Source: JBKPNJ01 sp963695705 (lineage in GTDB: Bacteria; Actinomycetota; Actinomycetes; Propionibacteriales; Nocardioidaceae). From it: DNA of 64,000 nt. Below, piece by piece: positions 1 to 7,624 of the stretch. A model generated the notes under the pieces. It was not told the DNA's origin and ran no database searches. It saw only the letters and a list, made by a program, of their open reading frames with translations. The stretch covers positions 310,001-374,000 of the forward strand of contig CAVOHB010000004.1 in assembly GCA_963695705.1 (NCBI GenBank). The letters are read 5' to 3'. How positions within the stretch are numbered: position 1 is the stretch's first letter; each line of letters starts with the position of its first letter. The position numbers and the translations under genes were made by a program.

Positions 1-1829
1 AGACCACCTCGCGGCCCAGGACATCCTCCTCGGCGACCAGCTGGAGCGGCTCGTTCCCCGTCGCCCTGACGGCCTCGGGCAGATCCGGGGCCTCGACCGC
101 CAGCCGCGCGACCTGCGCAGCGAGGTCGAAGATCTCCTTGGAGTTGCGATAGTTCACCGAAAGGCGGAACGAGTGGAGTGGCTTGCCCTTGAGCGCCTCC
201 GCACGTGCGACTTCGGCCTCCGCCGGTGCGGGCCAGGCGCTCTGGGCGGCGTCTCCGACGATGGTCCAGCTCGCGTGGCCGCCGCGCCGACCGACCATCC
301 GCCACTGCATCGGCGAGAGATCCTGCGCCTCGTCGACCAGCACGTGCGCGAACCCGTCGTCCTCGATGCGCTGGGACGGCTTGGACTGCGCCCCCTGCCG
401 CCTGTCGGCCACCGTCGAGACCTCGTGCACGTCGTCGTCTGCCAGGTCACCCAGCGGGTCATAGCGCTGCTGGAGAACTGGAACGTCCCCGATCAGGTAG
501 CGGAGCTCGTCGATCAGCGGGATGTCCTCGACCGACCAGTCGGGCCGGTCCGTCCACGACTTGACCAGCAGCGCGCACTCGGCGTCGCTCAGCCGCCGCC
601 GGGCGTACCGCCGCAGCCGCACCGGGTCGGCGAGCCAGCTCAGCACGGCTGCGCCGTCCACGGGCGGCCACCACCGAGCGACGAAATCCATGAACTCGTC
701 GGACCCGAGCATCTCGTTGACGAACTCGTCCCGGCCCCTGGCCCTGGCACGCTCTCCCCTGGCCTGTGACCAGAGCGCGTCGATCAAGGCCTGCTGTACC
801 CGCGGGAGCGCACGGTTGCGGCGTTGGCCGTTCGCCAGCAGCTGTCGTCGAACCCGGCCGAGCGAGTGTGGGTCGAGCGTGAGCACGTCGTCGCGGTAGA
901 ACACGCGGAAATGGTCGGGAGACCCGGGGACGAAGTCGCGCGCAGCACTCGCGAGTACGTACCGCATCCGCGCGGAACCCTTGATCGCAAGGACTTCCGG
1001 CGGGTCGTGCCCGACGCCGGACACGCCGTCGACGATCTCACCCAGGGAGCGCAAGGTCACCGCGGTCTCACCCAGTGACGGGAGCACCCTTTCGATGTAG
1101 TGCATGAAGACCGGGGACGGCCCGATCACCAGCACGCCACCGCTCTCGAATCGCCGGCGGTCGGTGTACAGGAGGTAGGCGACCCGATGCAGGGCGACGA
1201 CGGTCTTTCCCGTGCCCGGGCCGCCGCTGATCGCGGTCACGCCACGTTCCGGCGACCGGATCGCCTCGTCCTGCTCACGCGCGATCGTGGCCACGACCGA
1301 GTGCATGGAACGGTCCCGGGCCCTGCTGATCTCGGCCATCAGTGCGCCCTCGCCCACGACAACCATGTCGGCGGGGGCGTGCTCCGGGTCGAGGAGCTCG
1401 TCCTCGACGCTCACCACGGTCTCTCCCACGCTGCGGAGCACCCGGCGGCGGAGCGCGTTCATCGGGTCTTGCGCCGTGGCCCGATAGAAGACCGCGGCGG
1501 CTGGGGCCCGCCAGTCGACGAGAAGGGACTCGCGGCTCTCGTCGCGAAGGCCGATCCGCCCGATGTAGCGCCGGTCGGTGTCGCGCAGGTCGAGCCGGCC
1601 GAAGACGATCCCTTCCCGGGCCGCGTCCAGCGCTGCGATGCGGCGCGCCGCCTGGAAGACCATCGCATCACGCTCGACGAGGCCGCCCTCGTGTCCGAGC
1701 CGCGCTCGGCCGTGGCCCTCGGCAGCCAGGGCGTGCGCCGACACAGCCGCCGCCTCGAGCCGCTGGTGGACCCTGTTCGACAAACGCCTGTTCGTTCGCG
1801 ATTTCCCGCTCGACGACGTGCTCGGACAC
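1..1829 (-). CDS. HelD-like UvrD-family helicase, 3' end outside the window, apparent frameshift
   Basis: Superfamily I helicase of the HelD type, a family whose studied members release stalled RNA polymerase. Read on the minus strand, the protein has Walker A GGPGTGKT at about residue 205 followed by VALHRVAYLLY, and Walker B DEAQD at about residue 496. The gene leaves the window before its stop, so roughly the last fifth is missing. The probable start is GTG at 1829, giving VSEHVVEREIANEQAFVEQ, which matches the E.EI..EQ.YV opening of the family. The downstream frame (VHQRLEAAAVSAHAL) continues that same helix, but one base out of phase. The shift lies at the CCC run 1771-1773. From 1771 to position 1 the frame is open, with all later motifs in phase. 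Either a sequencing error or a real lesion; a downstream TTG or GTG start could still give a nearly complete protein. Confidence 0.85.
1771..1773 (-). other. Apparent single-base frameshift in the helicase gene
   Basis: The N-terminal family motif is in one frame upstream of this CCC (GGG on the coding strand) and continues in a second frame downstream. Removing one G from the run would join ...AFVEQ to VHQRLE without a gap. This is seen directly in the two translations; whether it is biological cannot be told from one sequence. Confidence 0.7.
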
Positions 1830-1993
1830 CCGGCTCCTTCGCGGGTTCAGCGAATTGACCAAACCACGAGTCTGTCGTGAGTGACTCTGCGGTTCAAGAC
1901 GGCCCGGTCGCGCGACAGTCGGCGGGCTCTTGCGCGAGCACCGGGATCGGTCCATTCTCGCGTTATCAACCCCATCACCGGCAGGGAGATGCC

Positions 1994-2293
1994 ATGGCTG
2001 GATTCGTACAGATCATCGAGTTCGAGAGCTCGCGGGTGGACGAGATCAGGGCGTTGGGCGAAGAGGTCGAGGCTCAGAATGACCGGGGCGGAACGGTGCG
2101 GCGGGTCACCGTCGTCGCTGACCGCGACCGGCCGAACCACTATTCGACGATCGTCGAGTTCGACTCGTACGAGGCGGCGATGGAGAACAACGACCGCCCC
2201 GAGACCGCCGAGTTCGCCGGCAAGATGCAGAAGCTGACCGACGGTCCTCCGACGTTCCGCAACCTCGACGTCGTGCATCACTGGGAGGGCTGA
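1994..2293 (+). CDS. Small ABM/ferredoxin-like fold protein
   Basis: A 99-residue protein starting MAGFVQIIEFESSRVDEI. It ends with the pattern of small dimeric alpha/beta barrel proteins (antibiotic biosynthesis monooxygenase-like): a strand, a helix with E-rich face, VTVVADRDRPNHYSTIVEFDS, then a helix and a final strand RNLDVVHHW. I chose the ATG at 1994 because GCAGGGAGA lies just upstream; an upstream in-frame start at 1877 would add a low-complexity tail overlapping the helicase promoter. Function is not known; members of this fold are often heme- or quinone-related monooxygenases or stress proteins. It is divergent from the helicase gene. Confidence 0.75.
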   Translation: MAGFVQIIEFESSRVDEIRALGEEVEAQNDRGGTVRRVTVVADRDRPNHYSTIVEFDSYEAAMENNDRPETAEFAGKMQKLTDGPPTFRNLDVVHHWEG

Positions 2294-2318
2294 CGACGGT
2301 TCGCGCCCGGAGCGAGCC

Positions 2319-2810
2319 CTGATCCGGCACGCCCGCGCTGATGAGTTCGTTGCGCTCTACGAGCTGGAGAGGGCGGCATCTCTGGCAGCGCTGGGTCATA
2401 TCTTCCCCGCGGAGACGTGCCCGTTCCCCGACGCCGAGGTGCAGGCTCGCTACCGACTCTGGTTCGACGATCCCGCGTTCCGGGTCCTCGTGGCCGAGCA
2501 GGACGGACGGCTGACCGGCCTGGTCGCCTACGATGCTGTGCACCTGCGCCAACTGTCGGTGCACCCGGACCTGTGGGGCTCCGGCCTCGCGGTTCGCCTC
2601 GTCGAGGCGTGCCTCGATGACGTCACGGCGGTCGGCGGCGCGTCAGTCTCGTTGTGGGTCCTGGCCGACAACCACCGGGCGCGGCGCTTCTATGAGCGCA
2701 CCGGTTGGCGGCAGACGGCCGACACGTCGACCTCCCAATTCGCGCCCTACCCGGCGACCGTGGGATACCGACGGTCCCTGGCCGGTCGCAGCCCGGGTCA
2801 GCCGGCGTAG
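2319..2810 (+). CDS. GNAT family N-acetyltransferase, probable CTG start
   Basis: Acetyl-CoA dependent N-acetyltransferase, substrate unknown. The fold is clear: LIRHARADEFVALYELE at the N-terminus, strand VLVAEQDGRLTGLVAYD, then LSVHPDLWGSGLAVRLVE, which is the acetyl-CoA binding loop (the usual Q/RxxGxG/A appears as LWGSGLA), and NHRARRFYERTGWRQ near the C-terminus. The frame is open from 2238, but no ATG, GTG or TTG occurs before GTG 2439, which would remove the first 40 residues including strand 1. CTG 2319 has GGAG at 2309-2312 with 6 bases between, and gives 163 residues, the normal GNAT length. It follows the ABM-like gene by 25 bases and is convergent with the HAD gene. Confidence 0.75.
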   Translation: MIRHARADEFVALYELERAASLAALGHIFPAETCPFPDAEVQARYRLWFDDPAFRVLVAEQDGRLTGLVAYDAVHLRQLSVHPDLWGSGLAVRLVEACLDDVTAVGGASVSLWVLADNHRARRFYERTGWRQTADTSTSQFAPYPATVGYRRSLAGRSPGQPA

Positions 2811-2811
2811 G

Positions 2812-3492
2812 TCAGTCGAGCAGCACGCCGATCTCGTCGAGGTTCGCCAGCAGGTCGGCGGGGTCCGCGTACACCCGCAATGCCTGTGCCTGCTCGAACT
2901 CCGACGCCGACCGCCCACCGCACAGCAGGCCGACCGCGAGCATGCCCGCTCGTCGCGCCGCCAGCACATCCCACACCGCATCCCCAACGACGATGCAGCG
3001 CTCGGGATGGACCGCCAGCCTGTCCGCCGCGGCGAGGAAGGCGGCCGGGTCCGGCTTGGCTGTGCTCACGTCGTCATTGCAGATGATGGTCGGCTCCATG
3101 CCGAGGTTGAGCTTGGCCACCAGCGCATCCGCCTCGGAACGGCTGCTGCTCGACGCGATCGCCCAGGCAATGTCGGAGCCGGACAGTGCCAGCAGCAGGT
3201 CGCGCGCACCAGGAAGCGGTCGGACGGCGTCCAGCATCTGCTCGTAGTGGGCGCCGTGCAGCGACTCGACGCGCTCCACCTCGGCATCAGTCAGCACCCG
3301 ACCGCTCTCACTGGCGACCCGAGCCGCGACCAGCGAGCCACTCATCCCGATCCGCCGGTGGACCAACCAGAGGGCCGGGTCGATGTCGACGTCCGCGAAG
3401 GCCCGCTGCCAGGCGATCACGTGCTGGTAAACGCTGTCCAGCAAGGTGCCGTCGAGGTCGAAGAGAAAGGCAGGCGTCTCGGAGTCCGTCAC
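2812..3492 (-). CDS. HAD family phosphatase (PGP/beta-PGM-like)
   Basis: A 226-residue HAD hydrolase. Motif I is FDLDGTLLDS near residue 10 (nucleophile Asp and acid/base Asp), followed by a helical cap, motif II ASSSS around residue 110, Lys in STAKPDP, and motif IV VVGDAVWDVLAARRAGM near residue 168. This is the layout of phosphoglycolate phosphatase and beta-phosphoglucomutase relatives; substrate is not predictable. Its ATG at 3492 overlaps the stop of bsaP (ATGA), so it is translationally coupled to the biotin synthase pair. A dephosphorylation or repair role linked to biotin synthesis is only a guess. Confidence 0.85.
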   Translation of the reverse strand: MTDSETPAFLFDLDGTLLDSVYQHVIAWQRAFADVDIDPALWLVHRRIGMSGSLVAARVASESGRVLTDAEVERVESLHGAHYEQMLDAVRPLPGARDLLLALSGSDIAWAIASSSSRSEADALVAKLNLGMEPTIICNDDVSTAKPDPAAFLAAADRLAVHPERCIVVGDAVWDVLAARRAGMLAVGLLCGGRSASEFEQAQALRVYADPADLLANLDEIGVLLD

Positions 3493-3686
3493 GCTCCGAT
3501 CCCATCACCGTCGAGGGAACCGTGCACGGAGCACTGGGCAGTCCAGCCCCGCGGCACCACCTGGACCACCAGCCGACGCCGGCAGCTGGGGCAGAAGCGG
3601 GGCGGCTCGAGCCGACGCCGGCGACGGCAGTCCCGGTGCGCGGCGGCCGCATCGCTGGGCTCCCCGCAGTGGTCGCAGTACGTCAC
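3489..3686 (-). CDS. bsaP: Biotin synthase auxiliary protein BsaP
   Basis: A 65-residue cysteine-rich protein: MTYCDHCGEP at the start, HRDC in the middle, then LEPPRFCPSCRRRLVVQV and PRGWTAQCSVHG. This pattern matches the small actinobacterial protein described in mycobacteria as BsaP, which supports BioB by protecting or supplying an iron-sulfur cluster. It starts inside the bioB stop codon (ATGA at 3683-3686) and its own stop overlaps the HAD start. Six cysteines in 65 residues suit metal or cluster binding. Recognition is from motif memory and from its position directly after bioB. Confidence 0.85.
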   Translation of the reverse strand: MTYCDHCGEPSDAAAAHRDCRRRRRLEPPRFCPSCRRRLVVQVVPRGWTAQCSVHGSLDGDGIGA

Positions 3687-4729
3687 AGGGTCTTCGACAG
3701 CTCCTTGATCGGCATCTTCAGGTGCGACAACAGCTCGAGATCCTCGTCCGGCTCACGGCCGAGCGTGGTCAGGTAGTTGCCCACGATGACCGCGTTGACC
3801 CCGCCGAGCAGACCGTCCCTGGTTCCCAGGTCGCCAAGTGTCAGCTCACGCCCTCCGGCGTAGCGCAGCACGGTGCGCGGCATCGCGAGCCGGAAGGCCG
3901 CAATCGTCTTCAGCGCCTGCGCGGCGGCCATCACGGGCTGGTCGCCGAATGGGGTACCGGGTCGTGGGTTCAGGAAGTTGAGCGGGACCTCGTCCGGCGC
4001 GAGCAGCGCCAGCTCGGAGGCGAGCTCGGCGCGCTGTTCGAGCGACTCGCCCATCCCGACCAGCCCCCCGCAGCACAGCTCCATCCCCGCTTTCTTGACC
4101 AGCAGGCAGGTCTCCCAGCGCTCGTCGTAGGAGTGGGTGGTGACGACCCGTGGGAAGTAGGAGCGGGCGGCCTCGAGATTGTGGTTGTAGCGATGCACGC
4201 CGATGGCGGCCAGCTCGTCGGCCTGTGGCGGCGTCAGCATGCCCAGGGAGCAGGCGATGTTGATGTCAACGACGTCGCGGATGGCTTCGATCCCCGCACG
4301 TACCTGCTCCAGCAGCCGCTCGTCCGGACCGCGCACCGCCGCGACGATGCAGAACTCGGTCGCGCCCGTCGCCGCGGTCTGCCGAGCCGCTTCCACCAGA
4401 CCCGGTATGTCGAGCCACACCGCGCGAACCGGTGAGCTGAACCGGCCGGACTGTGAGCAGAAGTGGCAGTCCTCCGGGCAGCCGCCGGTCTTGAGCGAGA
4501 CGATCCCCTCGATCTCCACCTCCGGTCCGCACCAGCGCAGACGCACCCGGTGGGCCAGCTCCAGAAGCTCGGGCAGAGCCTCGTCGGGGAGGCCGAGCAC
4601 CTCGACCAGCTGGCCCTGGGACAGACCCCGACCCTCGCTCAGCACCTGTTCGCCGGCAAGCCGGAGACTTCGGCGTCTGCCGGCTGCCGGCGGGGGCGCC
4701 TGGTCCGTCACCCGGTACACGCTACCCAC
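3683..4729 (-). CDS. bioB: Biotin synthase
   Basis: Radical SAM enzyme that inserts sulfur into dethiobiotin, the last step of biotin synthesis. The 348-residue protein carries the radical SAM triad CPEDCHFC preceded by SLKTGG, the later YNHNLEAARSYFP and CCGGLVGMGE motifs, NFLNPRPGTP, and the C-terminal RYAGGRELTLGDL, all standard for BioB. The N-terminal extension of about 25 residues with AGRRRSLRLAGE is longer than in enterobacteria; a later start is possible. The rest of the pathway (bioA, bioF, bioD) lies 1.6 kb away on the other strand. Confidence 0.95.
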   Translation of the reverse strand: MGSVYRVTDQAPPPAAGRRRSLRLAGEQVLSEGRGLSQGQLVEVLGLPDEALPELLELAHRVRLRWCGPEVEIEGIVSLKTGGCPEDCHFCSQSGRFSSPVRAVWLDIPGLVEAARQTAATGATEFCIVAAVRGPDERLLEQVRAGIEAIRDVVDINIACSLGMLTPPQADELAAIGVHRYNHNLEAARSYFPRVVTTHSYDERWETCLLVKKAGMELCCGGLVGMGESLEQRAELASELALLAPDEVPLNFLNPRPGTPFGDQPVMAAAQALKTIAAFRLAMPRTVLRYAGGRELTLGDLGTRDGLLGGVNAVIVGNYLTTLGREPDEDLELLSHLKMPIKELSKTL

Positions 4730-4774
4730 GATGGCCGAACCGATGTCGGCGGACGCGGTCGCGGCAGTCCGGCC

Positions 4775-5656
4775 TCAAGTGCCGCGGGGCTTCGACCGCC
4801 AAGCCGCCGACTTCAGGCGGGCGGTGGCGTCCTTCGCCTTGCGCTCGGCCTTGGCCTCCTCGCGCCTGGCGGTCCGCTCCTCCGCTGTCGCCCGGGCCAG
4901 CTCCTCGAGCGCGGAGTCCAGCTCCACCCGCAGCCGGTCCACCTGGCTCTTGGCCCGCTCGCGCGCCGCCTGCGCGTCGCGCAGGTGTCCTTGCGCGTTC
5001 TCGTGCCTGTCGCGCGCGCTCTGTGCCACCTCCTCGGCCCGGGTCAGGCCGCTCTCGGCCAGTTCCTGCTGCTGGACATGCTGCTGGCGCTTCGCGTCGA
5101 GGTCGCCGACGGTCTCTGATTTCGGCGACGCCGGTCGTCGCGAGGTACGGCCGGCAGCGGGGCCGGCGGGGTCGGGGAACCCGGCGAACCCGAATCCGGA
5201 GACCTCCAGAGCATCGGACAGCCGGCCGGCGGCAACGGCGTCCGCGCTGTCGGCGTCAGACAGGGTGGCTTCGAACGTCTGGCGTACTCCCTGGACGGCG
5301 TCCTCGCTGAGTCGGCGGCCGTCGGTGCCAGCGAGGTCGCGGGCCTGCTGCACAAGGGCCTGGACGAGCTGATGGCGCTGACGGGTCAGCTGCCGCAGCT
5401 CGTCACCACTGAGGGCGGTGGAGGATTCTCGCAGCGTGCGGCCGAGGTCGAGCAACGACTCGATGTCGCCCCGACAGCGCCGCGCCATCTGGTTGACCAC
5501 CCAGGCCGCGAGCGTGGGTTTGCGCAGCGCGGTGATGCGCGCTGCGAGCTCCCTGTCCCCCTGGGAGCGCGCCTGCTTGGCGGCAGCGTTGCGGGCCGCG
5601 GTGAACTCGTCGGGCGAGCGCCCGTACAGCTCGTCAGCGGCTTCCTCGAAGTCCAT
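4775..5656 (-). CDS. Actinobacterial coiled-coil protein of unknown function
   Basis: A 293-residue charged protein. The N-terminus DELYGRSPDEFTAARN, followed by AARITALRKPTLAAWVVN, is a block I recognise as conserved among actinobacterial hypothetical proteins. Residues from about 170 to 285 form a long Ala/Glu/Arg-rich helix with heptad-like spacing (AEEVAQSARDRHENAQGH and onwards), so a coiled coil is likely. There is no signal peptide or membrane segment. It lies 45 bases upstream of bioB on the same strand and could be co-transcribed. Function unknown. Confidence 0.75.
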   Translation of the reverse strand: MDFEEAADELYGRSPDEFTAARNAAAKQARSQGDRELAARITALRKPTLAAWVVNQMARRCRGDIESLLDLGRTLRESSTALSGDELRQLTRQRHQLVQALVQQARDLAGTDGRRLSEDAVQGVRQTFEATLSDADSADAVAAGRLSDALEVSGFGFAGFPDPAGPAAGRTSRRPASPKSETVGDLDAKRQQHVQQQELAESGLTRAEEVAQSARDRHENAQGHLRDAQAARERAKSQVDRLRVELDSALEELARATAEERTARREEAKAERKAKDATARLKSAAWRSKPRGT

Positions 5657-5867
5657 CCGGCAACCCTCACACGTCGATCAGTCGTCGTCGAGGCGCCTCG
5701 TAGACCAGCGGCCCTCGTCCGTGTGCCGGACGACACAGAGCCCGGGGTTTGCAGCAGCGCGTGCTGCGCCCCCCGGGCCTGGTGCTCTACCCCCGTCCCG
5801 GACTCTAGACCCACAAGACCGAACAGGGAACTGCGAAGGTGCTAGCCAGAGTAACTATACTGTGTAG
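5657..5867. other. Intergenic gap between the cold-shock gene and the coiled-coil gene
   Basis: No coding sequence is supported here. The gap holds a strong hairpin at 5741-5778 and an AT-richer patch near 5850-5870 that contains the csp stop codon. Any promoter for the coiled-coil gene and bioB on the minus strand should lie in this stretch. Confidence 0.5.
5741..5778 (-). terminator. Nested GC hairpin downstream of csp
   Basis: Outer arms CCCGGGG and CCCCGGG enclose an inner hairpin GCAGCA/TGCTGC with a 5-base loop. It lies about 90 bases after the csp stop and before the coiled-coil gene on the same strand, a position suited to termination of csp. There is no U-tract on either side, as is usual in GC-rich actinobacteria. 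Confidence 0.5.
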
Positions 5868-5871
5868 CTAG
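5842..5871. promoter_or_regulatory. AT-rich interrupted palindrome over the csp stop codon
   Basis: CTAGC at 5842-5846 and GCTAG at 5867-5871 flank ACTATACTGTGT, which carries TATACT on the plus strand and TATAGT on the minus strand, both like -10 boxes. This is the least GC-rich patch nearby. It could be the promoter or operator for the minus-strand coiled-coil/bioB unit. No -35 match is convincing. Confidence 0.3.
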
Positions 5872-6071
5872 ACTGGGCGGACGTTCTCCGCCTGCGGACC
5901 CTTCTGACCCTGGGTGGAGGAGAACTCCACCCGCTGGCCCTCTTCGAGGCTCCGGTACCCACTCGCGTCGATCGCCGAGTAGTGGACGAACACGTCCGGA
6001 CCGTCACCATCGGGGGCGATGAAACCAAACCCCTTCTCAGCGTTGAACCACTTCACCGTGCCTTGCGTCAT
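5868..6071 (-). CDS. Cold-shock domain protein
   Basis: A 67-residue single cold-shock domain, the normal full length. RNP1 is KGFGFI and RNP2 is VFVHY, and the protein opens MTQGTVKWFNAEKGFGF. It binds single-stranded RNA or DNA and acts as an RNA chaperone in the cytoplasm. AGAAGGAG lies 8 bases before the ATG, a strong ribosome site. The gene is monocistronic, divergent from bioA, and has a leader of up to 250 bases in which cold-shock UTR structure could lie. CspA-type is the best family label; the physiological role (cold, growth phase or constitutive) cannot be told. Confidence 0.95.
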   Translation of the reverse strand: MTQGTVKWFNAEKGFGFIAPDGDGPDVFVHYSAIDASGYRSLEEGQRVEFSSTQGQKGPQAENVRPV

Positions 6072-6328
6072 GCAACTGCTCCTTCTTGGGGGTCAAACGA
6101 GACCGCACATCACCGTCTCGGGTCGCGACCAGGTGCCACGCTCCGGGGGAAGCCCAAGAACAAAAACACCCGCTGTCAGACTTCGCGGGCAGGTAATAAC
6201 AACCGAACCGAAGTACAAACTGCAACCGACACGACCGTACGGGCCACACCACCCCAGGTCAACTCCACCACGCAGCACCACCATCGCGGAGCGGCCACAT
6301 CGACGGTGTTGGATAGCCTGCGCAAGCG
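6072..6328. promoter_or_regulatory. Divergent csp-bioA intergenic region
   Basis: This 257-base region has lower GC than its surroundings (for example the stretch 6180-6250) and separates the divergent csp and bioA starts. It must hold both promoters. I looked for a BioQ-like or BirA-like palindrome before bioA and saw no convincing one. Short open frames here have no family signature. Confidence 0.5.
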
Positions 6329-7624
6329 ATGAGCACCCGCGCGGAGGCCAAGGAGACTCGACGTCTGCTGACGTTGGATCGCGAACACCTCTGGCATCCG
6401 TACTCCTCGATGACCGACCCCGGGCCGGTCCGGCTGGTCGACTCCGCGAAAGGGGTGCGGCTGCGCCTCGCCGACGGCCGCGAGGTCATCGACGCGATGT
6501 CGTCGTGGTGGTGCGCGATCCACGGCCACGGGCACCCGGCGATCGATGCGGCCGCGCATCGTCAGGTCGACCTGATGTCCCATGTGATGTTCGGTGGCCT
6601 CACCCATCGACCGGCCGTCCAGCTGGGGGAGCGACTGTTGTCGATGGCTCCGGATCCCTTACGGCACGTGTTCTTCGCCGACTCGGGCTCGGTCTCGGTC
6701 GAGGTGGCCGTCAAGGTCGCGCTGCAGGCCCAACGTGCGCGGGGCCATCCGGAGCGGACGGCACTGCTGGCGTTGCGGGGCGGCTACCACGGCGACACGT
6801 TCGCCGCGATGAGCGTGTGCGACCCGGTGGACGGGATGCACTCGGCTTTCGCCGGCGTGCTCATGGACCAGGTGCATGCCCGCCGGCCGCCGGCCGGCCT
6901 CGACACCGACGTGGCTGCCTGGGGCGGTGAGGTCGGCAGCCTCGTCGAGCGGCACCGCGCCCGGCTGGCCGGCATCATCGTCGAGCCGGTGCTGCAGGGC
7001 GCCGGTGGGATGCACATCTACAACCCCGAGTGCGTGCGCATTCTGCGCGCACTGGCCGACGAGTACGGCCTGGTCCTGATCCTCGACGAGATCGCCACCG
7101 GGTTCGGCCGTACGGGCACGCTGTTCGCAGCCAACCGGGCCGGGGTCTCTCCCGACATCATGTGCGTCGGCAAGGCCCTCACCGGCGGCTACGTCACACT
7201 CGCGGCCATGCTGTGCACCTCGCAGGTGGCCCACGACGTCAGTGCCTCCGATCCCGGCGTGCTCATGCATGGCCCCACGTTCATGGCCAATCCGCTGGCC
7301 TGCGCGGTCGCGGGCGCCTCGCTCGACCTCCTGGCCGCCGGCGGATGGCAGGCCCGGGTCGACCGGATCGCCGGTGAGCTCGCGTCGGGGTTGGCGCCGG
7401 CGCGGGGGAGCGAACGGGTCGCCGACGTGCGTACGCTCGGCGCCGTCGGCGTGGTCCAGCTCCGCCATGCGGTCGACGTACCGGCTGTGACGACCGCGGC
7501 GCTCGACCAGGGGGTCTGGGTGCGCCCGTTCCGCGATCTGATCTACACGATGCCGCCGTACATCACCACCAGCGAGGAGATCGCCCAGATCTGCGCCGCG
7601 ATCGTGTCCACGGTCGACCTGTGA
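6329..7624 (+). CDS. bioA: Adenosylmethionine-8-amino-7-oxononanoate aminotransferase
   Basis: PLP enzyme converting KAPA to DAPA with S-adenosylmethionine as the unusual amino donor. The 431-residue protein has the BioA-specific opening LDREHLWHPYSSM, the substrate segment DAMSSWWCAIHGHGHP, GYHGDTFAAMS, the cofactor-binding ILDEIATGFGRTG, and the PLP lysine in CVGKALTGGY. It is followed by bioF with a 4-base overlap, so bioA-bioF-bioD form one translation-coupled operon. Confidence 0.95.
   Translation: MSTRAEAKETRRLLTLDREHLWHPYSSMTDPGPVRLVDSAKGVRLRLADGREVIDAMSSWWCAIHGHGHPAIDAAAHRQVDLMSHVMFGGLTHRPAVQLGERLLSMAPDPLRHVFFADSGSVSVEVAVKVALQAQRARGHPERTALLALRGGYHGDTFAAMSVCDPVDGMHSAFAGVLMDQVHARRPPAGLDTDVAAWGGEVGSLVERHRARLAGIIVEPVLQGAGGMHIYNPECVRILRALADEYGLVLILDEIATGFGRTGTLFAANRAGVSPDIMCVGKALTGGYVTLAAMLCTSQVAHDVSASDPGVLMHGPTFMANPLACAVAGASLDLLAAGGWQARVDRIAGELASGLAPARGSERVADVRTLGAVGVVQLRHAVDVPAVTTAALDQGVWVRPFRDLIYTMPPYITTSEEIAQICAAIVSTVDL

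Noticed and set aside
173..1858. Plus-strand open frames over the first 1.9 kb
   Set aside because: They have no domain pattern and are antisense to the helicase, whose motifs are clear on the minus strand.
5690..5845. Possible small structural RNA
   Set aside because: The hairpin at 5741-5778 is strong, but no SRP, tmRNA, RNase P or tRNA consensus element is seen.
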